A stretch of DNA of 64,000 nucleotides from assembly GCA_034435455.1 (NCBI GenBank), contig DAOTXL010000123.1:62001-126000 (forward strand), given 5' to 3'. Positions 16,296 to 25,158 of the stretch are shown here, piece after piece (position 1 is the stretch's first letter; each line of letters opens with the position of its first letter). The notes under the pieces were generated by a model that worked only from the letters and a program-made list of their open reading frames with translations, was not told the origin of the DNA and searched no databases. This stretch comes from DAOTXL01 sp034435455 (lineage in GTDB: Bacteria > Chloroflexota > Anaerolineae > JAAYZQ01). The translations under genes were made by a program, and so were the position numbers.

Positions 16296-17524
16296 TGCGA
16301 GATCGGCGAACCATCCGCCGCCAGGTGGGTCTGAGGATGCTGTGGCTGCTGCTCCTCCCGGCGTTAGCCGTGGGGGTCCAGGCCCAGGGAGAGGGCATCC
16401 TCAGCGGCCAGGTCATCAACGGGACTGCAGGGGGCGCGGCGATAGGGGCGGGCATCCCTGTCACCCTGCGCATCCTGCGGGACGGTTCAGAGGCAGGCAG
16501 GCTCGAGACCACAACCGAAGCCGATGGCAGCTTTCGTTTCGAGGGGCTGGACCCCGATCCGGCCCTGGAATATCGGCTCGAAGCGACCTATCGGGGGGCG
16601 ATCAACAGCCATCCCGAACCGCTTCAGTTTGAGGAGGGCCAGACAAGTCTCGAAGCCACCTTGACCGTATACGAAACGACGGCCGATGCCGACGAAATTG
16701 TGGTGAACTCGGCGCACCTGATCGTCGAATCGTTTGGCCCGGTGTTGAGGATCAGCGAAATCCACCTCTTTGGCAACCAGGGCGACCGGCTGTACATCGG
16801 TCAGGCGGAAGGGGAGGCAGCCCGCACCCTCTTTATTCCGCTGCCGGCCGGCGCGGTGGGGCTGGCCGTTCAGGATGAGCAACAGCCCGGCCGTTTCGTC
16901 CAGGTGGAAGGAGGCCTCTGGGATAGCAAGCCTGTGCCGCCGGGCCGGGAAACCTCCACGGCCTTTTTCTCCTACCACCTGATGGTCAGCGGCGAAACGC
17001 TCTCGCTGGAGCGAACCTTTGCCTATCCGGTGACGACGCTGAACGTTCTGGTGGCCCAACCGGGGCCGACGTTGAGCAGCGAGCAGTTGCAGGGGGGCGG
17101 GGTGGAATCGTTCCAGGGGCAGCAGTACCGGTTCTTCTCGGCCCAGAACCTGGCAGCCGACATGCCGCTGGTCCTGAGCCTGACCGTGCAGCCGGCGGCA
17201 GCAGGCAGCCAGGGGATGCCGGGCGCTTCCGCCGAACCTGCTGGGCCGGCAGCGGGAACGACTCCGGGCAGCCAGGGGCTATTGCGCGGGATCGGGCTGG
17301 GCCTGGCCTTGTTGGCGGCGTTGGGCGCGGCGGTCTATCCTTTCACCGTCCGCCGGGAGGGGCGGCGGCCGGCGGGCGCTCCCGGCCCGCTGACGACCCC
17401 CACCGCCCGGCGATTGCTGGCCGACCTGGCCGATCTGGAGGAGTCGTTCGAGGCCGGTCAGGTGAGCGAGGACCGGTTCCAGCAACGTCGGGTGGAAATC
17501 TACCAGGCGCTCAAGGCCCTGTGA
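16295..17524 (+). CDS. Exported protein with carboxypeptidase-regulatory-like domain and membrane anchor, ccm operon
   Basis: The 409-residue protein begins with a signal peptide (LWLLLLPALAVGVQAQ). It continues with an Ig/transthyretin-like carboxypeptidase-regulatory domain (ILSGQVINGTAGG, TTEADGSFRFEGLDPDP), a second beta domain, a membrane helix (GLLRGIGLGLALLAALGAAVYPF) and a cytoplasmic tail rich in ADLADLEESFEAGQVSEDRF, similar to short helical tails near SHOCT-type segments. It overlaps the upstream gene by one base and runs into ccmA, so it is part of the ccm operon. Its role is unknown; a scaffold for maturation or substrate presentation would fit. Confidence 0.7.
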   Translation: MRDRRTIRRQVGLRMLWLLLLPALAVGVQAQGEGILSGQVINGTAGGAAIGAGIPVTLRILRDGSEAGRLETTTEADGSFRFEGLDPDPALEYRLEATYRGAINSHPEPLQFEEGQTSLEATLTVYETTADADEIVVNSAHLIVESFGPVLRISEIHLFGNQGDRLYIGQAEGEAARTLFIPLPAGAVGLAVQDEQQPGRFVQVEGGLWDSKPVPPGRETSTAFFSYHLMVSGETLSLERTFAYPVTTLNVLVAQPGPTLSSEQLQGGGVESFQGQQYRFFSAQNLAADMPLVLSLTVQPAAAGSQGMPGASAEPAGPAAGTTPGSQGLLRGIGLGLALLAALGAAVYPFTVRREGRRPAGAPGPLTTPTARRLLADLADLEESFEAGQVSEDRFQQRRVEIYQALKAL

Positions 17525-17526
17525 CC

Positions 17527-18249
17527 ATGGCAGCGAATTCGGCAGCGGCGATTCAGGTGCGTCAGGTCACCAAAGCCTTTGGCCATCAGGTGGCCCTGCG
17601 CGGCGTGGACCTCTCTGTCGCAGAGGGCGAGTTCCTGGCCCTTTTTGGCCCCAACGGGGCGGGCAAGACCACGCTGCTGCGCATCATCGCGTCGCTGACG
17701 CGCCCCACTTCGGGGACGGTTCACCTGCGCGGCCAGGACCTGGGCCAATCGTCCCCGGCAGTGCGGCGGCAGATCGGCCTGATCTCGCACAACCCTCTGC
17801 TCTATGGCGACCTGACCCCCGACGAGAACCTGCGCTTCTTCGCCCGGCTGTACGACCTGGCCGATGCCGGGGCGCGCATCACTGCTGTCCTGGAGCAGGT
17901 AGGGCTGACAGCCCGGCGGCGCGACCCGGTGCGCACCCTTTCCCGGGGCATGGTGCAGCGGCTGTCCATCGCCCGCGCCATCCTGCACGATCCGGCCATT
18001 ATGCTCTTCGACGAACCCTACACCGGCCTGGACCTGCAGGCAGCCGACATGTTGCGCGAGGTGCTGCAAGGGCTGGCGGCTGCGAACCGGACCGTGATCC
18101 TGACCACCCACAGTCTGGAACAGGGGCTGGAGATGTGCAACCGGGTAGCCATCCTGCACAAAGGCAGGGTGGCCTGGCAGGGGGAGCGCGCCGGGCTCGA
18201 CCTGGCAGGGGTGAAGGAGATCTATCGAGAGGTGGTGAGTAAAACGTAA
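17527..18249 (+). CDS. ccmA: Heme ABC exporter ATP-binding subunit CcmA
   Basis: The ABC ATPase of 240 residues has Walker A GPNGAGKTT (residues 41-49), signature LSRGMVQRLSIARA, Walker B IMLFDEPYTGLDL and switch His in TTHSLEQG. Length and the following ccmB/ccmC genes identify it as CcmA rather than a generic ABC protein. With CcmB it uses ATP to release holo-CcmE from the CcmC complex. The ATG at 17527 is preferred over the GTG at 17521, which overlaps the previous stop. Confidence 0.9.
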   Translation: MAANSAAAIQVRQVTKAFGHQVALRGVDLSVAEGEFLALFGPNGAGKTTLLRIIASLTRPTSGTVHLRGQDLGQSSPAVRRQIGLISHNPLLYGDLTPDENLRFFARLYDLADAGARITAVLEQVGLTARRRDPVRTLSRGMVQRLSIARAILHDPAIMLFDEPYTGLDLQAADMLREVLQGLAAANRTVILTTHSLEQGLEMCNRVAILHKGRVAWQGERAGLDLAGVKEIYREVVSKT

Positions 18250-18262
18250 TGAGTAAAGCGTA

Positions 18263-18940
18263 ATGAGGTATCTGCGCCAGGTTCTTGCTATTGTCTGGAA
18301 GGATATCGTTGCCGAACTCCGCACCAAAGAGATGTTCAGCGCCATGTTTGTCTTTGGGGTGCTGGTCATCGTCATGTTCAACTTTGCCTTCGACCTGCGG
18401 GTCAGCGGCGAGCGGGTGCGCCAGGTCGCGCCGGGGGCGTTGTGGGTGGCCTTTGCCTTCGCCGGGTTGCTGGGGCTGAACCGGGCCTTTGTGCTGGAGC
18501 GGGATCGCGGCTGTCTGGAGGGCCTGTTGCTGGCCCCGATGGACCCCACGGCCATCTACTTCGGCAAGATGATCTCGACGGTGCTGTTCATGCTCGTCGT
18601 CGAGGCCATCCTGTTGCCGGTGTTCACCGCCTTTTTCGGCGTCAACCTGTTCGACCCGCGGCTGGCGCTCGTCGCGCTGTTGGGCACCTTGGGCTTTGCC
18701 GGGGTGGGCACCTTGTTGTCGGCGATGACGGCCCAGACGCGGGCGCGCGAGGTGTTGCTGCCCATCCTCCTGCTGCCGGTAGCCGCTCCGGTGCTCATTG
18801 CCGCCGTCAAGGCTACGGCCGGCATCCTCGATGGGCTGACGTTGGGTGAGATCGCCCGCTGGTTGCAACTGCTGGGAGCATTCGCGGCGATCTTTCCGGC
18901 GGCGGCGCTCATGACATTCGACTTTCTGGTCAGAGAGTGA
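18263..18940 (+). CDS. ccmB: Heme exporter permease subunit CcmB
   Basis: This is a 225-residue six-helix membrane protein. The N-terminal amphipathic segment AIVWKDIVAELRTKEMFSAM, the loop RDRGCLEGLLLAPMDPTAIYFGKM and the helix IFPAAALMTFDFLVRE are hallmarks of CcmB. It follows ccmA by 13 bases and pairs with it. Confidence 0.92.
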   Translation: MRYLRQVLAIVWKDIVAELRTKEMFSAMFVFGVLVIVMFNFAFDLRVSGERVRQVAPGALWVAFAFAGLLGLNRAFVLERDRGCLEGLLLAPMDPTAIYFGKMISTVLFMLVVEAILLPVFTAFFGVNLFDPRLALVALLGTLGFAGVGTLLSAMTAQTRAREVLLPILLLPVAAPVLIAAVKATAGILDGLTLGEIARWLQLLGAFAAIFPAAALMTFDFLVRE

Positions 18941-19023
18941 TGGAAAAGCCTGGCCTCTCGAAAAAGCCGGACCGGGGATGAAACCACCGGCTCCCCGGTG
19001 CATCAAAAGGGGTGGGTGGAAGG

Positions 19024-19719
19024 ATGAAGCGACGGAACGATACCGGATTGATTGTGTTGACGGCCCTCAGCGCCGCGCTGATGATGGTCGCCCTCTACCT
19101 GGCCCTGGCCGGCGCGCCGGAGGCCAACCTCAAGAGCGCCACCGGCCGCTATGTCCAGCGGATCATCTACTTCCACATCTCCACCGCTTGGGTCGGCTTT
19201 CTGGCATTTTTTGTGACCTTTGGGGCAGGGGTGGGGTACCTGCGCACCCGACAACGCCGCTGGGATATCGTGGCCCTGGCTTCGGCGGAGATCGGCACGG
19301 CCTTTATGCTCGGCGTGTTGCTCAGCGGCTCCCTCTGGGCCAGGCCGGCCTGGGGAGTGTGGTGGGTCTGGGATGAGCGCCTGACCATCTCCCTCCTCCA
19401 ATTTCTGGTCTACGTGGGCTACCTGATGCTCCGCAACGCGGTCGAGGACCCGGCCCGGCGGGCGCGTTTTGCGGCCGTGTACGGCATCGTCGCCTTTATC
19501 TCGGTGCCGATCAATTTTATCGCCATCCGCCTGTGGCGGACGCAGCATCCGCTGATGTTCGGCGCCGAACAAGGGGGCTTGAGCCCGGACATGATGTTTG
19601 CCTTTTTCTTTTGCCTGATTACCTTCACCCTATGGTACATCACCCTGCTGAACCACCGCATCCGGCTGGAGCAGTTGCGGGAGGGGGTGGAGCGGTTGAG
19701 ACAGCAGATGATGAGCTGA
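19024..19719 (+). CDS. ccmC: Heme exporter protein CcmC
   Basis: The 231-residue six-helix protein has the WWD domain WGVWWVWDERL (residues 110-120) and two conserved heme-ligand His, His51 in FHISTAWVGF and His175 in RTQHPLMFG. It loads heme onto CcmE. The ATG at 19024 with GGAAGG upstream is preferred to the GTG at 19012. The 80-base gap after ccmB has no recognisable signal. Confidence 0.92.
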   Translation: MKRRNDTGLIVLTALSAALMMVALYLALAGAPEANLKSATGRYVQRIIYFHISTAWVGFLAFFVTFGAGVGYLRTRQRRWDIVALASAEIGTAFMLGVLLSGSLWARPAWGVWWVWDERLTISLLQFLVYVGYLMLRNAVEDPARRARFAAVYGIVAFISVPINFIAIRLWRTQHPLMFGAEQGGLSPDMMFAFFFCLITFTLWYITLLNHRIRLEQLREGVERLRQQMMS

Positions 19720-19734
19720 CAGAAAGGAGCGACT

Positions 19735-19878
19735 ATGGGCTATCTGATAGCAGCTTACGCCATCTTGTGGGCCATTTCCTTCGGGCTGGTGTTCAGCCTG
19801 GTGGCACGCCAGCGCCGGCTGGAAGCCGACCTGGAGGCGCTGCGCCAGGCGGTTGAGGAAAGGCCATCCCCCTCATGA
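19735..19878 (+). CDS. ccmD: CcmD-family small membrane protein
   Basis: A 47-residue protein: MGYLIAAYAILWAISFGLVF forms one membrane helix, followed by a basic-acidic helix ARQRRLEADLEALRQAVEE. Size, topology and position after ccmC are those of CcmD, which helps release holo-CcmE from CcmC. The AGAAAGGAGC ribosome site is good, and the stop overlaps the next ATG (ATGA). Confidence 0.8.
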   Translation: MGYLIAAYAILWAISFGLVFSLVARQRRLEADLEALRQAVEERPSPS

Positions 19879-20612
19879 ACAGGCGGCTGACGCTCTTTTT
19901 GCACAGCGTCTTTTTCGTGCTGGGCTTCACCGTCATCTTTGTCGCCCTGGGCGCGACAGCCACGGCCTTTGGCCGGCTGCTGCTGGGCGCTCGCCCCTGG
20001 ATCCAGCGCATCGGGGGAGTTGTGGTCATCATCCTGGGGCTGCACCTCATGGGGGTCCTCCCCATTCCCCTGCTCTACTCTGAAAAGCGGGCGCACCTGC
20101 CGGCCAATCCCCGGCTGGGCTATCTGTCATCCTTCCTGGTGGGCCTCTTTTTCGCCGCCGGCTGGACGCCTTGCCTGGGGCCGGTGCTGGCCACCATGCT
20201 GGCCTGGGCGGCGAGCACAACCGACCTGGGGCGAGGGGTGGTGATGCTGACCTTCTACTCCCTCGGTTTTGGCCTGCCGTTCCTGCTGACCGGCCTGCTG
20301 TTCGACGCCGCCACCGGATGGTTGCGCCGGCTGAACCGCCATCTGCGGTTCATCTCCATCACCAGCGGCCTGCTGTTGATCGGCATCGGCCTGTTGATGC
20401 TGACCGACAGTCTGACCCGGATTGCGGGCCTGGTGGGGCCGTTCAGCCTGGAATCGCACCTGGAGCAGGCCGCCATCTCCCTGCCGATCGCTCTGCTGGC
20501 CGGGTTGCTGTCGTTCGTCTCGCCCTGTGTCCTGCCCCTGGTGCCCGCCTATCTGGGTTACATGGGGGGCACCAGTGTGCAGGGCTCAGAGCACAAGGCA
20601 GAGGGGGCGTGA
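19875..20612 (+). CDS. ccdA: CcdA/DsbD-type thiol transporter, circularly permuted
   Basis: This 245-residue, six-helix protein carries both redox Cys of the CcdA family: Cys100 in AGWTPCLGPVLA and Cys218 in SFVSPCVLPLVPAYLGYMGG. The order is unusual. Normal CcdA starts with the SPC helix and continues into the LHSVFFVLGFTVIFVALGA helix. Here the protein starts with MNRRLTLFLHSVFFVLGF and the SPC helix is last, followed only by a short polar tail. With an even helix number, moving helix 1 to the end keeps every helix orientation and merely puts both termini on the other membrane side. It should pass electrons from cytoplasmic thioredoxin to the downstream TlpA-like protein. Confidence 0.85.
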   Translation: MNRRLTLFLHSVFFVLGFTVIFVALGATATAFGRLLLGARPWIQRIGGVVVIILGLHLMGVLPIPLLYSEKRAHLPANPRLGYLSSFLVGLFFAAGWTPCLGPVLATMLAWAASTTDLGRGVVMLTFYSLGFGLPFLLTGLLFDAATGWLRRLNRHLRFISITSGLLLIGIGLLMLTDSLTRIAGLVGPFSLESHLEQAAISLPIALLAGLLSFVSPCVLPLVPAYLGYMGGTSVQGSEHKAEGA

Positions 20613-21124
20613 TGGAAAAGGGGAAACAGGTGGCCCGATGGCTGCTGCTCCTGGCCGCCGTAGCGGGGGCCTGCAGTGGGCCGGGTTCGGCGGCGCCCGG
20701 CGGCGTCCTGGTGGGAAACCGCGCCCCCGACTTTACCCTGGAAAGTTTGCAGGGCAACCCCGTCTCCCTGAGCGACTACCGGGGCCATGTGGTCCTGGTG
20801 AACCTGTGGGCGACCTGGTGTACACCCTGCCGCGCCGAGATCCCGGACCTGGAGGCGGCATACCGGGCGCACAAGGCCGACGGCCTGGTAGTCCTCGGCG
20901 TCAATATCCAGGGCTCCCGCCAGGAGGTGCAGGCTTTTGTGCAAGAGTTCGGCATCACCTATCCGATTTTGCTGGACACCACCGGGAAGCTGTTGAACGA
21001 CTATCGCGTGCGGGGCCTGCCCACCTCGATGCTCATAGATCGGAAAGGGGTGATCCAGGTGCGACACCTGGGTGTTCTGAATGCCCGCCAACTGGAGGAA
21101 TATCTGGCCCCGGTCTTGCCGTAG
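20612..21124 (+). CDS. TlpA/ResA/CcmG-type membrane-anchored thioredoxin
   Basis: The 170-residue lipoprotein-like thioredoxin has an N-terminal hydrophobic segment with a possible lipobox ending at Cys21, then GNRAPDFTLESLQG, active site WATWCTPC (Cys70/Cys73) and the cis-Pro loop RGLPTSMLID. TlpA, ResA and CcmG reduce apocytochrome CxxCH thiols outside the cytoplasm. The start overlaps the ccdA stop (TGATG), so electron donor and acceptor are coupled. Specific subfamily is not resolvable from sequence alone. Confidence 0.88.
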   Translation: MEKGKQVARWLLLLAAVAGACSGPGSAAPGGVLVGNRAPDFTLESLQGNPVSLSDYRGHVVLVNLWATWCTPCRAEIPDLEAAYRAHKADGLVVLGVNIQGSRQEVQAFVQEFGITYPILLDTTGKLLNDYRVRGLPTSMLIDRKGVIQVRHLGVLNARQLEEYLAPVLP

Positions 21125-21139
21125 GGGAGGCAAAGGACA

Positions 21140-21787
21140 ATGTCGCAACCGAAACGGGTTACCGGGCGCACCCGCGACCTGGTCCTCCTGGCCGACAAGG
21201 CGATCTTGCAACTGGCCAGACGCTGGCTGGCCCTGGCCAACCTGTTCTGGGGGCTGTACGTGGCCCTGCCGCTGCTGGCCCCGCTGCTGATGGTCGCCGG
21301 CTGGACGATGCCGGCCCAGATCATCTACCTGATCTACCGGCCAGCCTGCCACCAGCGGCCGGAGCGCTCCTACTTTATCGGCGGGCCGAAAATTTATTAT
21401 TCGATTGAAGAGCTGGCGGCAGCCGGCGTGGATGTGGACCCCTTTGCCCGCGCCATCGGCAACGAGACGGTGGGCTGGAAAGTGGCCTTTTGTGAGCGCG
21501 ATGTGGCTATTTACGGCTCCATCTTCCTGGGAGGGCTGATCTACGGTCTGGTGCGGCGGAAGGGGGTCGGGTGGCGGTTGCCGTTCCGCTACTACCTGCT
21601 CTTCCTGGTGCCGATGGGGGTGGACGGCACGCTCCAGCTCTTCGGCCTGTACGAAAGCACCTGGTTCCTGCGGACGATCACCGGCTCGATCTTTGGCCTG
21701 GGCTCGGTGCTGTTTGCCTATCCGTACCTGGAAGAGGGGTTTGCCGACATCCGCCGCACGGCCAGCAGCAAGCTACACCTGGCCTGA
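21140..21787 (+). CDS. DUF2085 membrane protein
   Basis: The 215-residue protein has about five membrane helices and the DUF2085 pattern: ACHQRPERSYFIGG early, then AFCERDVAIYGSIFLGGLIYG, and FLVPMGVDGTLQLFGLYEST with Asp in a helix. The conserved Cys/His hint at metal or heme binding, but no function is established. It ends the plus-strand ccm block, and the next gene is convergent. Confidence 0.8.
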   Translation: MSQPKRVTGRTRDLVLLADKAILQLARRWLALANLFWGLYVALPLLAPLLMVAGWTMPAQIIYLIYRPACHQRPERSYFIGGPKIYYSIEELAAAGVDVDPFARAIGNETVGWKVAFCERDVAIYGSIFLGGLIYGLVRRKGVGWRLPFRYYLLFLVPMGVDGTLQLFGLYESTWFLRTITGSIFGLGSVLFAYPYLEEGFADIRRTASSKLHLA

Positions 21788-21840
21788 GGGCATGGAGCCG
21801 TTCAGGGGCCCTTCACCGGCCGCCCCCCGGTGCCTTTCGA

Positions 21841-22482
21841 TCAAAAATCGTCCGACTCTCCGATGGGGATCATGTAGTAAAATCCGTCCGGTCCTACCGC
21901 CTTTGTCAGCCTGGCCATCACCTGGCGGACGTTGTCGTAGGGGCCGGCGATAAAGAGAGGTTTGCCGTCTTTGCCCAAAGGGATCTCTTTGTCGCAGGCA
22001 TCGGGATCGGCGTCGCCCAGGATCGGCTGTGCCTGGCGATAGTCGCGGTGCGGCTTGAACCCCAACCGCTCAGCATAGGCAATCCCTTCGCGGATGATTT
22101 TGGCCGCCAGGTTGAGGTCAGCCGAGATCATCTTCTGCTGGCTTTGGAGCTTCTTACGCAACTGGCCATACTCGTCCGCGTTGACCTGGTAACCAAAGGC
22201 GTTCTTGACCCCCAGGCAGCCCAGGTCTACCAGGAACACCCCCACCCCGATCTGGCCCAGCGGGCCATGGCGCGCTATCAGGACCTGGATGATTTCGCCC
22301 GTCTCTTGCCAGTTGCTGGTGATCAGGCACTCCTTCAAGGGCCATTGCCCGGCATCGCGGGGCAGAATGCGAGAGAGGGGAGCCTGCGAGGAGGACACCG
22401 CCCTCCGGCTGCGTTTCTGTTTCTGCCTTTCGAGCCTCTTCTGGCGTGCTTTTTGTTGCTGTTTCGAGGGCTGTCTGGCCAT
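21841..22482 (-). CDS. Conserved hypothetical protein
   Basis: A 213-residue soluble protein with a very basic, Lys/Gln/Arg-rich N-terminal ~30 residues (KQQQKARQKRLERQKQKR), possibly nucleic-acid binding, followed by a mixed alpha/beta region (ECLITSNWQETGEIIQVLIA, GVFLVDLGCLGVKNAFGY). I do not recognise the family. It lies behind the ATP-grasp gene on the same strand, but a strong terminator separates them, so it is probably transcribed separately. Confidence 0.6.
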   Translation of the reverse strand: MARQPSKQQQKARQKRLERQKQKRSRRAVSSSQAPLSRILPRDAGQWPLKECLITSNWQETGEIIQVLIARHGPLGQIGVGVFLVDLGCLGVKNAFGYQVNADEYGQLRKKLQSQQKMISADLNLAAKIIREGIAYAERLGFKPHRDYRQAQPILGDADPDACDKEIPLGKDGKPLFIAGPYDNVRQVMARLTKAVGPDGFYYMIPIGESDDF

Positions 22483-22601
22483 TCTGGTTCCCCTTTACCC
22501 ACAGATTCACCCCCATCCCGCGTCGAGCGAGGGACGGGTGCCCGGCAACTCTACCCTCCAGATTATACCACACGAGCGGAGGAATGGCAATCCCCTGCAA
22601 C

Positions 22602-22635
22602 AAAAAAGCAGGGCGGGATGGGATCCCGCCCTGCT
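22602..22635 (-). terminator. Rho-independent terminator after the ATP-grasp gene
   Basis: On the minus strand a 13-bp GC-rich stem (AGCAGGGCGGGAT with its complement, 22607-22635) is followed by six T. It lies directly downstream of the ATP-grasp stop codon. Confidence 0.9.
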
Positions 22636-22637
22636 CC

Positions 22638-23693
22638 CTACAGCAGGCCGTACCGTTCCGCCGCCAGATTGACGATCTCGTTGATAAGCTGTTCGTAGGT
22701 CCACCCGTCGGCGGCGGCTTCGAGGCACAGGTCCGAGTAGCCGGGGTTCAGGCCCGGCAGGGGGTTGACCTCCAGGATGTAAGGCTTGTCGCCGTCGTTG
22801 GCATCCAGGCGCAAGTCCACGCGGGCCACATCCAGGCAGCCGGTCACGCGAAAGACGGCTGCCGTGAGCCAGGTCAACCGTTCCACCTGATCTTCCCTCA
22901 GCGGGGCAGGGCAGAGAAAGTGAAAATCGTGGGCCATCTCCACTTTGATGCGGCTGGTGTAGATGCTGGCCTCCTCCGGCGGATAGGCCGCCATATCTAC
23001 CTCCAGCGGCGGGAAAAAGTGCAGGCCCTTCCGGACGCGCGGGGCCTCTTCGTCCTCGGGCACCCGCCAGGCTACGGGGGAACGCAGGTTGCCGACCACG
23101 CCAACTGTGACCTCTCGCCCCTCGACAAAGCGCTCGACCAGAACCGGCTGGTCATAGCGTTCGAATATGCGCTTCAGTTGGGTGCGCAACTGGCTTTCGT
23201 CGTGCACGATCGACTCGGCGCTGACCCCCATACCGGTCCCTTCGCGGCTGGGCTTGACAAAAAGGGGGAACCGGAGCTCCGGGTCGAGCGGCTCGGTCAG
23301 GCGCTCGAACACCTGGAAGGGAGGGGTGGGCAGGCCATGATAGCTGAGCACCCGCTTGGTCATCGGTTTGTCCAGCGTCAGAGCCAGGGTGAGCACCTGC
23401 GATCCGGTGTAGGGGATGCGCAACATCTCCAGGAGGGCCGGGACCTGTGCCTCACGGCCATCGCCCCAGTGGCCCTCGCAGATGTTGAAGCAGAGGTCCG
23501 GTTTGACCTGGCGTATCGTATCCAGGAGCGTCTCGTCCCCCTCCAGGAAGGTGGCCCGGTGTCCGCCTGCTTCCAGCGCCTCCAGGATGGCCTGGATGGT
23601 TTCTTCAGAGTCCAGGTCGTCCCAGCGGTCGGGTGGCATGCCCGGCCAGGTGGGAGCATTCTTTTTCAGGTTGGCCAACAGGGCGATGTGCAT
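22638..23693 (-). CDS. ATP-grasp ligase, D-Ala-D-Ala-ligase-like
   Basis: The 351-residue protein has the D-Ala-D-Ala ligase architecture: N-terminal domain (CFNICEGHWGDGREAQVPAL), central ATP-grasp (PLFVKPSREGTGMGVS, PVLVERFVEGREVTVGVVG) and metal-binding ILEVNPLPGLNPGYSDL. True Ddl enzymes have a different substrate pocket, and this one lies 15 bases behind a lysine aminomutase gene in an operon with a LysW-like carrier. An amino-acid ligase acting on lysine or beta-lysine, possibly on the carrier, fits better than peptidoglycan synthesis. That role is inference. Confidence 0.8.
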   Translation of the reverse strand: MHIALLANLKKNAPTWPGMPPDRWDDLDSEETIQAILEALEAGGHRATFLEGDETLLDTIRQVKPDLCFNICEGHWGDGREAQVPALLEMLRIPYTGSQVLTLALTLDKPMTKRVLSYHGLPTPPFQVFERLTEPLDPELRFPLFVKPSREGTGMGVSAESIVHDESQLRTQLKRIFERYDQPVLVERFVEGREVTVGVVGNLRSPVAWRVPEDEEAPRVRKGLHFFPPLEVDMAAYPPEEASIYTSRIKVEMAHDFHFLCPAPLREDQVERLTWLTAAVFRVTGCLDVARVDLRLDANDGDKPYILEVNPLPGLNPGYSDLCLEAAADGWTYEQLINEIVNLAAERYGLL

Positions 23694-23708
23694 GGGGATT
23701 GGACCTCC

Positions 23709-25052
23709 TCACCGTACCAGGCTTGCTTCCGGCTCGGCCAGCATGGCCGTCCACGGGACGGGCGTCGGGCGCTGATGGGCCGTGCGGAACCCCTCCGGCG
23801 CGATGGCCAATTGCCGGCCGGCCAACAGGTTGGCCACCCCTTCCTGCCCATCCTCGTGGAGCCGCTGTTTCTGGCACGATGGGCAGGCGGTCGGGTCGTG
23901 GCGCTCGTACCTTTCCGGCTGAGCGTAGGCGCTGATAAAGCCTTCAAAGTTGCGCACGACCACATAGTCGGGCGACTGGCTGAGCAGATAGTTGGGCATG
24001 ACGGGGACTTTGCCGCCGCCGCCCGGCGCATCAATGACATAGGTGGGTACCGCAAAGCCTGAGGTGTGGCCCCGCAACGACTCGATGATCTGAAGGCCCA
24101 CCGACACCGGGGTACGAAAGTGCCCGGCGCCGTGCACCAGGTCGCACTGGTACAGGTAGTAGGGGCGCACGCGGTTCCGGACCAGCTTGTGGACCAGCTC
24201 CTTCATCACGTTGGGACAGTCGTTGATCCCGGCCAGCAGCACCGTCTGGCAACCCAGGGGGATGCCGGCGTCGGCCAGGCGGGCCAGGGCCCCCTCTACT
24301 TCGGGCGTGATCTCTTTCGGGTGGCTAAAGTGGGTGTTCAGCCACAGCGGATGGTACCGGCGCAGCATCTCCACCAGCTCCGGTGTGATCCGTTGCGGCA
24401 GAAAGGCCGGCACCCGGCTGCCAATGCGCACCACCTCGACGTGGGGGATGGCACGCAGGCGGCGCAGGATCTCTTCCAGGACCGGCTGGGGCAGGATCAA
24501 CGGATCGCCCCCGGAGATCAGGACGTCGCGGATCTGCGGCATGGCGGCGATATAGTGGATCTGCGCCTCGTACTGTTTGCGGCTGAACTGGACGCTCGCG
24601 CCGCCCACGATCCGGCTGCGGGTGCAGTAGCGACAGTAGCTGGCGCACTGGGTGGTCACCAGCATCAGCACCCGGTCCGGATAGCGGTGTACCAGGCCGG
24701 GGACCGGAGAATGGGCATCCTCGGCCAGGGAGTCGGTCATTTCGGCCGTGAAGGGGACCAACTCCTTTTCGGTGGGGATCACTTGCCGCCGGATAGGGCA
24801 GTTGGGGTCATCGGGGTCTATCAGGCTGGCAAAATAGGGGGTGACGTCCACTCGAAAGCGGCCTGGAGCAGAAAGGCCGGCGATCTCTTCGGGCGTCAGG
24901 TGGACCACCTGGGAAAGTTCCTCGACGGTGTTCAACCGGTTGGCAAGCTGCCAACGCCAGTCATTCCACCGGTCCAGGGGTACCTCTTCCCAGGGGTGCG
25001 GCGGTCGGCTACGACCAGGGGGTTCTTCTACCTCCGTTTGCATCTCTTCCAT
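23709..25052 (-). CDS. kamA: KamA-family radical SAM lysine 2,3-aminomutase
   Basis: The 447-residue enzyme has the KamA radical SAM cluster motif CASYCRYC (Cys136, Cys140, Cys143), the following TRSRIVGG, the SAM-region ISGGDPLILP, and the PLP-binding Lys in IDAPGGGGKVPV. Arg134-type residues for SAM and PLP contacts (RIGSRVPAF) are in place. The family converts L-lysine to beta-lysine; relatives act on glutamate or arginine, so the substrate is not certain. GAGGAG precedes the ATG. It is followed at once by the ATP-grasp gene and preceded by the LysW-like gene. Confidence 0.88.
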   Translation of the reverse strand: MEEMQTEVEEPPGRSRPPHPWEEVPLDRWNDWRWQLANRLNTVEELSQVVHLTPEEIAGLSAPGRFRVDVTPYFASLIDPDDPNCPIRRQVIPTEKELVPFTAEMTDSLAEDAHSPVPGLVHRYPDRVLMLVTTQCASYCRYCTRSRIVGGASVQFSRKQYEAQIHYIAAMPQIRDVLISGGDPLILPQPVLEEILRRLRAIPHVEVVRIGSRVPAFLPQRITPELVEMLRRYHPLWLNTHFSHPKEITPEVEGALARLADAGIPLGCQTVLLAGINDCPNVMKELVHKLVRNRVRPYYLYQCDLVHGAGHFRTPVSVGLQIIESLRGHTSGFAVPTYVIDAPGGGGKVPVMPNYLLSQSPDYVVVRNFEGFISAYAQPERYERHDPTACPSCQKQRLHEDGQEGVANLLAGRQLAIAPEGFRTAHQRPTPVPWTAMLAEPEASLVR

Positions 25053-25158
25053 CGTTGTATCTCCTCACAACAAGAATAGAACCCTTCCTGCGCAGGGCAA
25101 GGGAAGGGCTCGTGGACCTACAAAGCCTGAAAACAGGTGGTTCAAAGGCCTGCCAGAC

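Noticed and set aside
22638..23693. Peptidoglycan D-Ala-D-Ala ligase (ddl)
   Set aside because: Fold matches, but operon context with kamA and a LysW-like carrier, and no cell-wall genes nearby, make the assignment unsafe.
22446..24062. 538-codon plus-strand frame opposite the ATP-grasp and kamA genes
   Set aside because: Shadow of two well-defined minus-strand enzymes.
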